Program-made: the position numbers and the translations under genes | Notes under the pieces: generated by a model | Seen by the model: the letters and a program-made list of their open reading frames with translations, nothing else | Databases searched by the model: none | Told to the model about the DNA's origin: nothing | Shown: one piece after another, positions 12,791 through 23,928 of the stretch | Layout of the letters: each line of letters opens with the position of its first letter | How positions within the stretch are numbered: the stretch's first letter is position 1 | From: Uloborus plumipes | Lineage: Eukaryota; Arthropoda; Arachnida; Araneae; Uloboridae | NCBI GenBank assembly: GCA_038373865.1 | Contig: JAXGGA010002162.1 | Location: 1 to 64,000, forward strand | Direction of reading: 5' to 3' | Length of the DNA stretch: 64,000 nt

Positions 12791-12842
12791 TTTTTTCTTT
12801 TTACTTTTTAAACGTTGTCTAATTTTACTCAAAATAGAGTAT

Positions 12843-13439
12843 GCCTTAAAAGAGAGAATTCTCGATGAATCTTTTCGAAAGAAGATCACGTTTTTTTAGC
12901 ACTATAAAGTTTTGTGTCAATTCAACCTAATCCAACATTAATTTTGAACTGTACAATTAGTTGCATGTCCAATTTCTTATAATTGGTTTTTGGCCCTTAA
13001 TGGATGAAAAAAAATGGCAAAACACGAGCAAGAACACTAGTAAGTAATGAGTTTAAGTCTTAACAATTGCTGTGAAATCTTATGTTAAATAGCCAAAAAC
13101 AGAATCCAAAATACAGTAAAAGGTGCTATAAAAATTACCTAGGTACCAGTAACTGGAAAATGATTAACTTTTACCTTCCAAAGTTTTTCAAATAATCATT
13201 AGACAACCATAAGTGAAGCCTTTGTATGTTTTAATTTCAAGAACATTTTTTTCGTTGAGTCTTAAATACGGGAATAAAATGTATGCTAAATTTATAACGT
13301 AAAAATACGATTTATTATTAAAGTACGAATGCATATATAATTTAAAAAAAAAAACTTTCTAATAAATACTACTTTTAATTTGCCACCTTTATATTCGTAT
13401 TTATTTATCTTATTTTCTATTATACTATTTTATCATTTA
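12843..13439. other. No gene or repeat boundary seen
   Basis: AT-rich spacer between the foldback element and the Helitron remnants. Nothing recognisable. Confidence 0.45.
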
Positions 13440-14142
13440 CTATCTTATTACCCGGCGTTTCCCGGGTACTTATTAATACAACATAGCTCTAAAAAAAATT
13501 ATTTGAATGAATTCTATCCACATGGACAGTTGTGATGCTTTAGGATTCATACTAAAATGAAATAAGTTAGCCTTAAATTGACAATTCGTTGTTAATCATA
13601 ATCTTTGTTGAAAAATACTCATATTTAAATGTGCTAAATTTTATGAATTTGCATGCTTAAAGGCTTATCTCTATTACTCTATATATTCAAAATTGAAAAA
13701 AAAACTGGCCATTTTGAGACAAAAAATTTGAATTTTGAGCTTCTTGGATTTTTTAAAAATTTCAAAACCCCGCCTATGTGAATTCTAGTGCATCAAGGAA
13801 CCTTTGTGATAAGTTTGATGAAAATCTGTTAAAAATTGGGATTTGTATAAGGAACAAGCATATATACAAACATACGTCCATTTTTATACATATAGACTAG
13901 CTTATTACCCAGCGTTGCTCGGTATTGCATTTTGTTTAACTTATTTCATGCTAAAATATAATAGGTGAGCCTTAAATTGATAATTAATTGTTAATCGTAA
14001 TCTTTGTTGGAAAATACTCATATTTAAATGGGTTAAATTTTATCAATTTGTATGTTTGAAGATTTGTCTCTATTACTCTATCTATTCAAAATTGAAAGAA
14101 AATGGCCATTTTGAAACAAAAATTTTGAATTTTTTAACTTTT

Positions 14143-14192
<50 letters not shown>

Positions 14193-14316
14193 AAATTTTA
14201 AAACCTCGCCTATGTGAATTCTAGTGCATCAAGGAACCTCTGTGCCAAGTTTGATGAAAATCAGACGAAGTATTAGAAACTTCATTAGAAACAAACATAC
14301 AAACAAATATATATGC
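13440..14316 (-). mobile_element. Two tandem Helitron-like remnants, reverse orientation
   Basis: Two ~430-460 bp units repeat head to tail (13440-13896 and 13897-14316). Each opens, read on +, with a reversed Helitron-type 3' end: CTAG (CTAT in the first) followed by TTATTACCC and a GC-rich inverted motif. Both continue with ATTGTTAATC, TCTATTACTCTAT and GCCTATGTGAATTCTAGTG. The second unit contains a T run of roughly 47 bases (14145-14191). No RepHel protein is encoded. Confidence 0.65.
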
Positions 14317-15912
14317 ATGCATTTTTTTTTTTCGCTTTACTCATTAATTGATACATTTTTTAAAAAATCGTTTTTACTAAAAAAAAACTTGAAACTTCAA
14401 AGTAATCCCGGCAGACCTAAATATTTTTCAGTTTCAAAATATTTTCTTTTTTTTTTTGGTAACTGTGAATGTAGTGACAACTTTATATCAACTTCAAATT
14501 TCGAATTTCCAAAAAAAAATTTTCGTGATACACCCTACTACTGTATAAATTGACAAATCTTTACCTCAGAACCAGACTAAAGTAAGTCCATTTTCGTTAC
14601 TGTTCAGTAGAGAACGAAAACGGTTGGCGAGTTAATGCTAAGTATGGGTTTTTCGCTTTTCTAACGCTAAATAATTGAAAAGGAATTCCTTTTATGAAAT
14701 ATCGTTTTCATGTCGATGTGAAATAAGATTTTAGGTACAATGCAGTAATAAAGTTAAAATTGCCATTTTTGGACTTACGTCGCTTTGGCTCATAGAGTTT
14801 TGAACTAACTAATCCACCGTGAAAAACTGGACTTTTACAAAAAAAAAAAAAATAGCTCTTAAAATAAAGATTTTTATAAACATTTTTCTTTAGTGAATTG
14901 TTTTTGGTAAAAGAAATAAAATTATAGACTTTCATTGCATTGAAAAATGTTTCTCTTATAACAGTTTACTTAAGCTGTCTGTTACACGGTTAGACTGGAA
15001 TAACAAACTTGTAAAATTGCATCTTCTCTGTATGCATTTTACTTATATGTAGAACAGTTTTCTTCATATTAAGAGAACCATTTTATTTTTAATCTAATTT
15101 CAATAAACAAAAATTGCAATGAACAAGATTTATACGCACTTTGTTTTCTCCTCAAATCCACTTATACAGGTTGAAGAACCATTAGACAGATTTTGATGCG
15201 TGGAGACTCGAGTGCAAAAGCAACTTGATAAAGAAGCTAGTTACCTAAAGAAAATAGTACCTCAAAGTTTTAGTCAAAAGTAAAAGTTTTGTTACACATT
15301 TCTCAAAAGTCGCTAAGGTGAAGCCCTTTTATTTTTGCTGTTAAAAAGGATGGCTTCTTCTAGGTTATTTTTCGGTGAACAATAAAATACACTATGCACA
15401 TGATGCGCGCAAAAACTGTAACCACACATTCCATGAGAAAATGACCTTTCTATCAACATGAAGAAATATTACACCCTGTGTAACAAGAGCTGGCGGCTCA
15501 AAGTAAAATTAACTTCCCACTCTCCGCACTTTTCCCTTGATGGTTGTCATATTTACGGCGCTATGGACTTTTCCCACACTTACCTTTTGCAACAATGGTT
15601 GAATGCAATCGGTTAAAATTGCTTTGTGCTTAAACTATTATTCGATTGAAAAATCAACGTTAATAAACCGCAACTTTTTCTTAGGAATTTTTACTTTGTT
15701 TATGTATGACTAGATTTGCTAGAATACGTTGAGAAATAAATGTGACATGAGGATATAAATAAAAGCGTAAGCATAATTTGATAAACATAGAATAAATGAA
15801 ATGCCTCAACAGCAGTGCATAAAAAAAGAGTGGAGCTGTTTTCTTTTGTGCGGTTTTCTTGGAGCAAATTTCTAAACTTGATACGCCTATTTTAAAGTAA
15901 CCGAGTATAGTA
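14317..15912. other. No gene seen; possible scrap of a dispersed repeat at 14561-14830
   Basis: CTCAGAACCAGACTAAAGT near 14566 resembles CTCAGAACCAGAACGACGT near 35775. An inverted GGACTTACGTCGC lies near 14770. This hints at a TIR element shared with the 35.8-kb region, but the ends are not resolved. The rest is AT-rich with chance frames only. Confidence 0.4.
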
Positions 15913-16071
15913 CAGTCGAACCTCACTAAAACGAATCATAAGGAAGTTAAAATCAATTCTCCTTAACCATAGTTCCTCTTATCCTGCAAACAATAGATCG
16001 GAAGTTTAGCAATTTAGTTCGTCTTAGTATTCGTTGGTTTTAAGAGTGTTCGAATGAACGAGGTTCAACTG
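15913..16071. mobile_element. Pogo/Tigger-like MITE (159 bp)
   Basis: CAGTCGAACCTC at 15913 is mirrored by GAGGTTCAACTG ending at 16071, and TA flanks both ends (15911-15912, 16072-16073). The CAGT-GAACCTC terminus and TA target are typical of pogo/Tigger MITEs. No coding capacity. Confidence 0.8.
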
Positions 16072-16073
16072 TA

Positions 16074-18898
16074 TTAGTTAAAATATTAATTTGGTAAAAA
16101 CTATTGCAATATAACATATTTAATCGAAAAACAAAATGTTCATGAGTTGCTTATTCTATTTCTAGTTCATATTGAGTTGAAGTGCTTTTTTTCATTCTAA
16201 TAAAAATCATTAATTAGTTCCCTTCATATTGTTAAAGGCCAAACTTTTGGAACAAAATGGGTAACCTCAGAATTGATGGGAAAGTCTTGAAATATTGAAA
16301 ATAATTTTAGAATTTCTGAATGGTTGAACAACTTGATTACTAAGTTGCTCAATTTTGGCTTCCCCTTTCAAAGAGTCGGCACGGGCTTAGACCGTCATCA
16401 GATTTACCTACTTGAAGGCACATCGAAGTCATCACTACTTCTGAGGCAGCTATTCTTATTTACTTTCTCAATTTCTCATTTAGCTAGATAGAAACCGTTT
16501 TCACTTATCTCTGATAATCCTTATCTCATTCATTGCCATTTCGAATGTTTTCTACTTTTATGTTTCTTCTAGCTCTTTCTTAAAGCCACTCAATAAATCC
16601 TTCTTTTCTTTCCCTTAATTGCATAGACGCTTCAGAAATTCTACTCCCTTTTTTTGTTTTTCGATAACGTAATGAGAAAATATCTTTATGTCTTCATTTG
16701 TTCTTTGCTTTCAGATGAAACAGCTCATTGAAAAAAATTATCGAGATTTCATATTCTGAATTACTTCCTGTAATTTTATGATTATTGTAGAGCTATAATA
16801 TAAATTATGTTTTAAGTTTGTCTAAAAAAGTACTACTTTGAACTGATATAGTGGTCAATCCTTTATGCTACAAAATCGTGGCTAATATGAGCTCAACTCC
16901 ATTTACTAGTTTTAAGCTGAGCACGGCAATATTGCTCACATATGCTACCAAAAGCAGCGATAGTTTTTTTTCTACTACACGTACTCAATCACACCTACTA
17001 TTTGAAAACAAGACTAATTGTGGGTATGAATTTTGTGTCGCACTTGTATCTAAAAAAATTCCTGGTTTTCTCCTGGGGATTCACGGAGGCTACGCTAATC
17101 CTACGCTGCCAGGTTATGTAGTTCCCAATGGCAGAACTGACAATATGGCATAAAACGAAGTGTTCTGGGGGTTAAGTCCGTTGTGTCTTTGGTAGCACAC
17201 AATTTTCGCTTTTTCTTGTAGTTCCCCATTGACATCGTAGAAGCTGATTTAGATATATGAGTGGATGCCCATTCGACGTCTCTTGGAACTGTAATCAGTT
17301 CCCTTTGGATCGTCTCCCAATCTGAACTTTGAATTCTCTCGTTCGCTACATACTAAATGAATAAATTTAAAACCCTACGTTTTGATGCATGTTTGATATA
17401 TTTAATTTTTATGGGCTCAAAAATTTTACTGCATTAGTTAATTAAATTTCATTAAAAACAGATTTTATTTCTTTAAAAAAATGGTCTCATTTACAATTTC
17501 TGCGGAACCATTTAAAATTGTGGGAATCTTGGAATTACCTATTTTTTTCTTCATATAATTTTTAGACCAGCTGTAAGAAAATGAGGGGGTAAGACTCAAG
17601 AAAAAGCGAAGTAGAAAAATACGGACTGTAATTGGTTCGGGGGTAGAACGTAGTAAACCTCCTCATGAAGTACCCTGGATAATGCCTTGCAATCTACAAA
17701 CGAGAATTTTGCTACCTTAAGTGACCTTCATGATAACACCATATAGTTTAACTCAGTCGAAGAGAAAATATTTATCCGTTTCACTGTTTTAGTGTTTTTA
17801 ATTTATCGCTTGTATTTTTGCGCAGTACCGCATGTATTGCATGTATTGTTGCTGTCCTTTGCACTCCAGCGAATAATGTAATTTTCAACTGCTGCTGCTG
17901 GAAATAACCTTTTCAAAAAATAATTTCGTTGTTCACCTAAGCATAGATCTTTACAATGCACTAATCAGTTGTGTAGGTTTAATTATTTTACCTTATCAAT
18001 TAATATTTTCCCAAACAATAAAAGCCATTAATTAGAACTGGAATGAAATAGATGAAATTTTAATCAAGACAAGTTTGTTCACCATCACTTCTCTTTCAAG
18101 CTCCAAAACAGGGAGCGATTATTCTAAACATTCTAAATTATCAACCGTCTCCTTATCGTTTGAAGAACTCCAAAAACATTTGCCTTCTAATTAGAGAAGT
18201 TGATAAACGATCGAATGTTAGAAATTGACAAACGAGAGCGCATTCAACAACAACAAGAGCCCCTCTCCAAACGTCTTCTTTGAACATTTCGGATACATTC
18301 CGGGGAAAGGCAATATTTTTAATTGATGGTTACGTGTGCTTTTGCCAGAAGGAATTCGGCTTTCGTTTCCTTTTTCTCTCTTCTGGGTCTCAATTAGTGG
18401 TCTGACAAATCCCACGGCCGTTAAAAAGTCTCGCCAAACAAATACTCCTGCCAGTGGAATGCGCAGTCCTGCCGTCGCATTCCATCGCCCGGATTAAGGA
18501 ATTACTCTTCATTAAGAAGACTAATAGAGCTTTGATTTTAATACTTCGCCAAGAAATTCTTAGTTCGTGTGATCTCAATAATTTTTCAAGTGCCAGAACG
18601 AGATCATTCAAGCGAAAGAAAAGAACTTCTGCTTTAAAAAAGTTTATCTGAAATTGAAATCAAATTATTATTGATAACACAACCCTGCGAAATTCAACTT
18701 ATGGAAAAATACAAAAACAGTTTTTAACTATTTTTATATTATTTGGTCTCCTGACTTCGAAAATGACCTCTTTTTTTTCCATCACGTCAGGATATTTTGT
18801 GAAGTTGATTTCTCTTTTTTCCATAATTTTGCTCCAAAAATAACTATTTAGACCAATTTCACATACAGTATCTGGCAACAATGCTTTTTTTTCTTTTT
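16074..18898. other. No convincing gene
   Basis: A 100-codon frame at 16851-17153 and a cluster of overlapping frames on both strands at 18218-18651 are the only candidates. None shows a recognisable domain, transmembrane pattern or splice-bounded exon structure. The 18.2-18.65 kb interval is somewhat richer in GC than its surroundings and could be a diverged exon or an old repeat. I cannot decide. Confidence 0.35.
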
Positions 18899-18961
18899 AG
18901 CCTACTTTCCCGTTAAAAATAAAAGAAAGTCGAAAAAAGTATTAAAAGTGGCTTAATGCAT

Positions 18962-19037
18962 CTAAAAAATATCGCCAAGTCCAAAAAATATCGCCAAGTG
19001 AAAAAAAATATCGCCAAGTCCAAAAAATATCGCCAAG
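18962..19037 (+). repeat. Four copies of AAAAAATATCGCCAAGT
   Basis: Tandem copies of about 19-21 bp, with linkers CC, GA and TT, inside the TIR element at 18899-20460. The same ATCGCCAAGT core recurs in the element at 3309-5688. Confidence 0.85.
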
Positions 19038-19159
19038 TTAAAAAAATAAAAAGGTAAAATGAATATCGAAAAATTAAAAATTTGAAAGTAGGGTATTGAG
19101 ATGGGGAATTTGTGTGTCGGTCTGTCGGTCGGTCGGTCTGTCGGTCTGTCTGTCCCCCC

Positions 19160-19735
19160 CTAATAACTTTTGAATGAACATTCCGATTTGGACAAACTTT
19201 TTTTTGTTGGAAAGATCTCGGCGAGTACAGCTCATTCCCATATTTGATTTTTTGATTTGAACAATTTTTGGTTCAACTTTGAGCCGTTCAAATAACCGGT
19301 CCCGCGATACTAACTTTTGAATGAACAGTCCGATTTGAACAAACTTTTTTTTGTTCGAAAGATCTTTTCAAGGATACTTCATTCCCGTATCTACATTTTT
19401 GATTTGAACAATTTTTCGTTCAACATTGAACCGTTCAAACAAGCTCTCACCCCTAATAACTTTTGAGTGAACAGTCCGATTTAAACAAACTTTTTTTTGT
19501 TCGAAAGATCTCGGCAAGGATGCTTCATTACCGTATTTAAATTTTCAATTTGAACATTTTTTTCGTTCAACATTGAACCGTTCAAACAACCTTTCCCCAC
19601 CTAATAACTTTTAAGTGAACCGTCCGAATTGAATAAACTTTTTTTTGTTCGAAAGATCTCGGAGAGGCTCATTCCCATATTTAACTTTTCAATTTGAACT
19701 ATTTTTCGTCCAATGATGAACCGTTCAGAAAAAAT
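19160..19735 (+). repeat. ~145-bp tandem repeat, about four units
   Basis: Units begin near 19163, 19309, 19453 and 19598 with TAACTTTTGAATGAAC variants. Each contains AACTTTTTTTTGTT, GAAAGATCT and a CGTTCAA..TGAACCGTTCA block. Units are diverged, so the array is not recent. Confidence 0.85.
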
Positions 19736-20666
19736 TTTAACATGAGCGCCTACGGAGAAATTTAAATTGAATGTTGATTCTGAACTTCAAGGCGGATTTT
19801 CTTCAAACTAACTTTGTAAGAAAATGGTTTTGATAAATAATGTATTGTAAAGTACTTTTCTGAAAAATCTTCTGTGAGGACTCTGATTCCGACTCCGACT
19901 CCGCAAACATGGCGGAAATGCAGGCTCAGAAAAAAATGACTGACTGGGCAGACGATTTTTTGTTTATTTATTTATTTGTTTTGTTTAATTTATTATTATT
20001 ATGATTTTTTTTTTGGCAGACGATATTTTTTTTTTTGTTAACAAAAATTTTTCACTCACGAGAGCATTTTATTCTTTATTTATATTTAACAACTGGCAAC
20101 GGATTAAAAATGAAATTCAAGACATTTTATTAACGAACGAGTTTTTTTTTTTTCTTTCTTTGATAAAATGTGTTTTGAAGTTCTTTGTACTTTTATTTTA
20201 TTTATTTATTTTATTTTTTTTGAAAACGATTGTGGAATTTTTCTACGGAAGAACTATAACAGTTACATTCTTTAAAAGGTGCGACAAAACTTAATTGACT
20301 CGTTTATTTAATTTTTACGTGTCTATTTCATCTGATGAGAGGGGTATATTTTGCTTTAAGTGCTATAGAGGTATGTTTGACATAATTTTCAGTTTCAGAT
20401 AATCAAGAGAATATTGATCAGATGCTACAATGCCGATGTCGATGTACGGGAAAGTAGGCTCGTTTAGTTCTTGACAGAACTTCTTGTTTTTTTTTGTCAT
20501 TTACATAATCTATTCTAATGATTTGCATTGATTTTTCAGCAGTAAATTACTTTTTATTGGTCAAAATTAAAGAAAAAGATCAAAAATGCCATATTTTTAC
20601 TCATCCACAAAGCAAAAAAATAATTATAATAAAAATAAAAAATAGCCACTTATTATCTTTATTATT

Positions 20667-20854
20667 TACTAATTCAAGAAAAGTACCCAAAATTTAACTA
20701 CCATTAGTTGATGATTAGGATATGAATGTGGTAGGTAAATGAATGTGGGAAAGCGTCATACTCGATATCAAATAAAAATATATACTATTTATAAGCAGTT
20801 TTGTGTCATTGTGGACGACTACTGGAGACTGGCCAACTGCTGGTGCTCTTACCC
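20667..20854 (-). mobile_element. Terminal fragment of the GGGTAAG-TIR family
   Basis: Read on -, it begins GGGTAAGAGCACCAGCAG and continues TTGGCCAGTCTCCAGTAGTC. It then matches about 190 bp of the left end of the large element at 45406-62675, including the motifs GACA(C/T)AAAACT and TTTTGGGTACTT. TA lies just outside the end (20855-20856). The opposite end was not found. Confidence 0.75.
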
Positions 20855-21220
20855 TATACATAAGTTGAGATAGTGAAGCCTCATGTTCATATATTTGCAT
20901 AAGGTTGTAGAAAAAACAAAAAGTGTAGAGAAATATGGACACCACATATTAATTTCTTTAATGAAATAATTCTTAATATGTATAAATGGTATTTAGGGTT
21001 TTTGTTTCATTAAAGTAAAACATATGAAACTGGGTGAGACTTTGATAACCAACTATTGAACTTACTTTGTTTGATTAACAACGAAGTGTTGATACCAAGG
21101 ACATTTCGAGGCACCCCTTGAGTCCCCCCTCCCCCCCATACCATCCCTCCCAGGGTGCCATGGCACCTACTTTGTAAATTCTTTTTAAAATCTATTCTCG
21201 GCAAAAGTTTTAAATTCATA

Positions 21221-21346
21221 CACTGTAAAAAATACATGTTGTTTTTGCAGTAAAATAGAGCTACTTTTACAGTAACAAGCTGTAAAAATTTTCTAACTTT
21301 ACAGAAATAAACTGTAAAATTGCTAATTTTACAGTTTATTACTGTG
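21221..21346. repeat. Possible small MITE with ACTGTAAA motifs
   Basis: CACTGTAAAA opens and TTACTGTG closes a 126-bp segment with several TTTTACAG/CTGTAAAA inverted motifs. The ends are only approximately complementary, so the call is tentative. Confidence 0.35.
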
Positions 21347-21366
21347 CATACCCGTTTATAGGGTAG

Positions 21367-21486
21367 GCAACCTTTCACAACAACACATTCACACACAGAG
21401 AAAGGACAGGAGAGAGAAAGCACATCCATGCCCAAGCCGGGATTCGAACTCGGGACCACACCATCCGTGGCAGACTGCTCTGACTA
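21367..21486 (-). repeat. tRNA-derived SINE-like sequence
   Basis: On the - strand the segment runs TAGTCAGAGCAGTCTGCC, then a good B box, GAGTTCGAATCCCGG, followed by a pyrimidine- and TG-rich tail. The B box is consensus-like, while the A box is weak. No cloverleaf can be closed, so it is not a tRNA gene. Confidence 0.6.
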
Positions 21487-21639
21487 AGAAATAAGAAATA
21501 TATAATAATAAAGAATGGAGTTATCAGTGATAATTTCACTCAGGTGAAACCGGCAGCAAATCGTCCGTGCAATAAACATAAATAAATCAGGACACTAAAC
21601 CCTCCTCTCCCGACCACTTCGAAGTGCTTCGGAAGTGTT

Positions 21640-21910
21640 TATATTCCCTCTTTTCCTCGAAGTCGCATCGACCCGAAATCTCCTACGAAATATGTTGTAT
21701 AAAAAAAGGGGGAATATATACAGGGAGGAGAGAATATTTTTTCACGTTATCGGAGCCAGAATCCCGATGAGAAGAGCATGGGTCGGACGGGGGTGTCGAG
21801 CGCAAAGCCCAGATGGGGACCTAGCCAGAAGGATGAATTCTAAATCCGTTCTCCTGGAAAGACTGCTAACCGCGTCACGCTGATACCCAGGGCGATTTCT
21901 GTAACCCGCT
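21640..21910 (-). repeat. Dispersed repeat, copy 2 (unclassified)
   Basis: Read on -, this matches 29-310 on +, with GGTATCAGCGTGACGCGG near 21870-21887 and GGATTTAGAATTCATCCTTC near 21830-21849. An 82-codon frame on + (21635-21883) is not matched in the other copy. Confidence 0.6.
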
Positions 21911-23928
21911 GGAGGGGCTGCCTTTCGAAAATCGGCCGTATTTCTAGAGCACTGTCTCCAAAACTCGGCAGGTAGAACATATTGACATGGGCGTACATAT
22001 GCGGAATTTGGGGAGGGACTCGGATATTTTATCTATGGTTTAGCAGAATGGTTCCCAACCCCTAGGTGAGGTTTGGTTCCTCAAAGGGGCGATAAATTCT
22101 TAAGGGGTGACAGGGGGCGATGGGTATTTAGAAGAGAATTCATTGCTAATGAAAGGGTAGCAAAAATTGAAATTGTAAACATGTACGAAACCGGTTGTTC
22201 AGAGTTCAGGCAATCAATTACAAGTTGAAAAACAAATTGAGGTTCAAGAGCTTTCTCCTTGCCCCTCGGATATAGTTTGTCGTTCATTGTCAATTTTATG
22301 AATTTTCAGATTTTCAATTTATTTTCATTCAAATTTTTAGTTTCAATGATTTTAATTTCCACTGATTCAAGTGTAGAAAAGAAAATAATTTCTTGAAAAA
22401 TGTACTTCTGTTTTTAGAAAAGTATGTCGATGATCGTAGTTAAATATTACCCATAAAATGCTTACCTATAAAATGCCACTTTGAGAAACAAAAATTAATT
22501 AAAGCATTTTATTTATTTATTAACATTAATTAATACTATTAAAATCTGTCGGCATCTGTCTGTCTGTCGGTCTATCTGTCTGTCTGTCTGTCCGTCTGAA
22601 GCCTGAACTCCTCAAAAACCGCTGAGAGTAGATAATCAAACATAGTACCGTTCGACTCGAAATTTTCTAAGGAAGACAATAAGGCCAACCGCGTAAGTCT
22701 ACGACGTTAATTAGCTGAGATATTAATTGAAACATTAATTAAATGTTTTGCACTTTTTAAAATTCCAAGACATTTATTTCTTACCGTTACCATTTTGAAT
22801 AAAAACGTTAATTAAATTAGTGAACTATTTAAAATTCCAAGACATTTTTTTCTTACCGTTGCCATTTTGAATTAAAACGTTAATTAAATTATTGAACTAT
22901 TTAAAATTCCAAGACATTTTTTTCTTACCGTTGCCATTTTGAATTAAAACGTTAATCAAATTATTGAACTATTTAAAAGTCCAAGGCAGGAATTCAAGTG
23001 AAACAGGCGATCGCAAATTGCAGTCGCTACTGGAAGTCGAAAAACATTAGAACGTTTCTTGACAAAAACATCGTGACGTCAGCATGACGTTTGCCTATGA
23101 AAAACGAGCTAGATAAAACGTCACAGCCTACTTGGCGAATAAGAGGAGATCGCTGACTGCTTGTGAGCTCTTATTGGCTCCACCCGTAGTGACGTCAGTG
23201 CCAAGTTGTTGCATTCTAGCGATTAGCATTTGTAGCGATCGCAACTTATCCAAATTTAGGCAGGGATTCAAGTGAAACAGGCGATCGCAAATTGCAATCG
23301 CTACTGGAAGTCGAAAAACATTAGAACGTTTCTTGACAAAAACATCGTGACGTCAGCGTGACGTTTGCCTATGAAAAACGAGCTAGATAAAACGTCACAG
23401 CCTACTTGGCGAATAAGAGGAGATCGCTGACTGCTTGTGAGCTCTTATTGGCTCCACCCGTAGTGACGTCAGTGCCAAGTTGTTGCATTCTAGCGATTAG
23501 CATTTGTAGCGATCGCAACTTATCCAAATTTAGGCAGGGATTCAAGTGAAACAGGCTATCGCAAATTACAATCGCTACTGGAAATGAATTACATTAGAAC
23601 GTTTCTTGATAAAAACATCGTGACGTCAGCGTGACGTTTGCCTATGAAAAACGAGCTAGATAAAACGTCACAGCCTACTTGGCGAATAAGAGGAGATCGC
23701 TGAGTGCTTGTGAGCTCTTATTGGCTCCCCCCGTAGTGACGTCATGCCAAGTTAAGTTGATGATAATGTAATTCACTTCCAGTAGCTATTGCAATTCGAA
23801 GCGATCGCAGTGCTGTTTCACTTGAATCCCTGCCTTAGGAATTTGCGATTGCAATGGTGGTGGAGCCAATAAGAGCTCACCAGCAGTCAGCGATCTCCTC
23901 TTATTCGCCAAGTAGGCTGTGACGTTTT

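Larger units (their letters stand above)
7349..12829. mobile_element. Foldback-like composite element with inverted minisatellite arms
   Basis: The outer ends match in inverted orientation: GAGTAAAAATAGACAACG (about 7353) against the reverse complement of the sequence ending near 12829, continuing as TTTAAAAAGTA. Inside each end lies a long minisatellite of the same unit in opposite orientation (7399-7952 and 11227-11736). The ~3.3 kb between them holds a SINE palindrome and a TIR element. Just outside the right array sits a palindromic element (11752-12790). CAAAATAGAGTAT occurs at 7303-7315 and exactly again at 12830-12842, a possible target-site duplication, although the left copy is about 35 bp outside the recognisable end. 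Drosophila FB elements have this general design; no homology to FB is claimed. Confidence 0.6.
18899..20460. mobile_element. TIR element with internal tandem arrays (AGCCTACTTTCCCGT ends)
   Basis: AGCCTACTTTCCCGT (18899-18913) is mirrored exactly by ACGGGAAAGTAGGCT (20446-20460). From left to right it holds four ATCGCCAAGT repeats, a GTCGGTCTGT microsatellite (19115-19155), and about four ~145-bp tandem repeats, then T-rich sequence. It has no transposase. The order of modules resembles that of the element at 3309-5688. Confidence 0.7.

Noticed and set aside
16851..17153. A 100-codon candidate gene
   Set aside because: No recognisable domain, ordinary base composition, no splice signals or polyadenylation context that would lift it above chance.
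18218..18651. Cluster of overlapping frames on both strands
   Set aside because: Mutually exclusive frames with no motif. Kept only as an unexplained, somewhat GC-richer interval.
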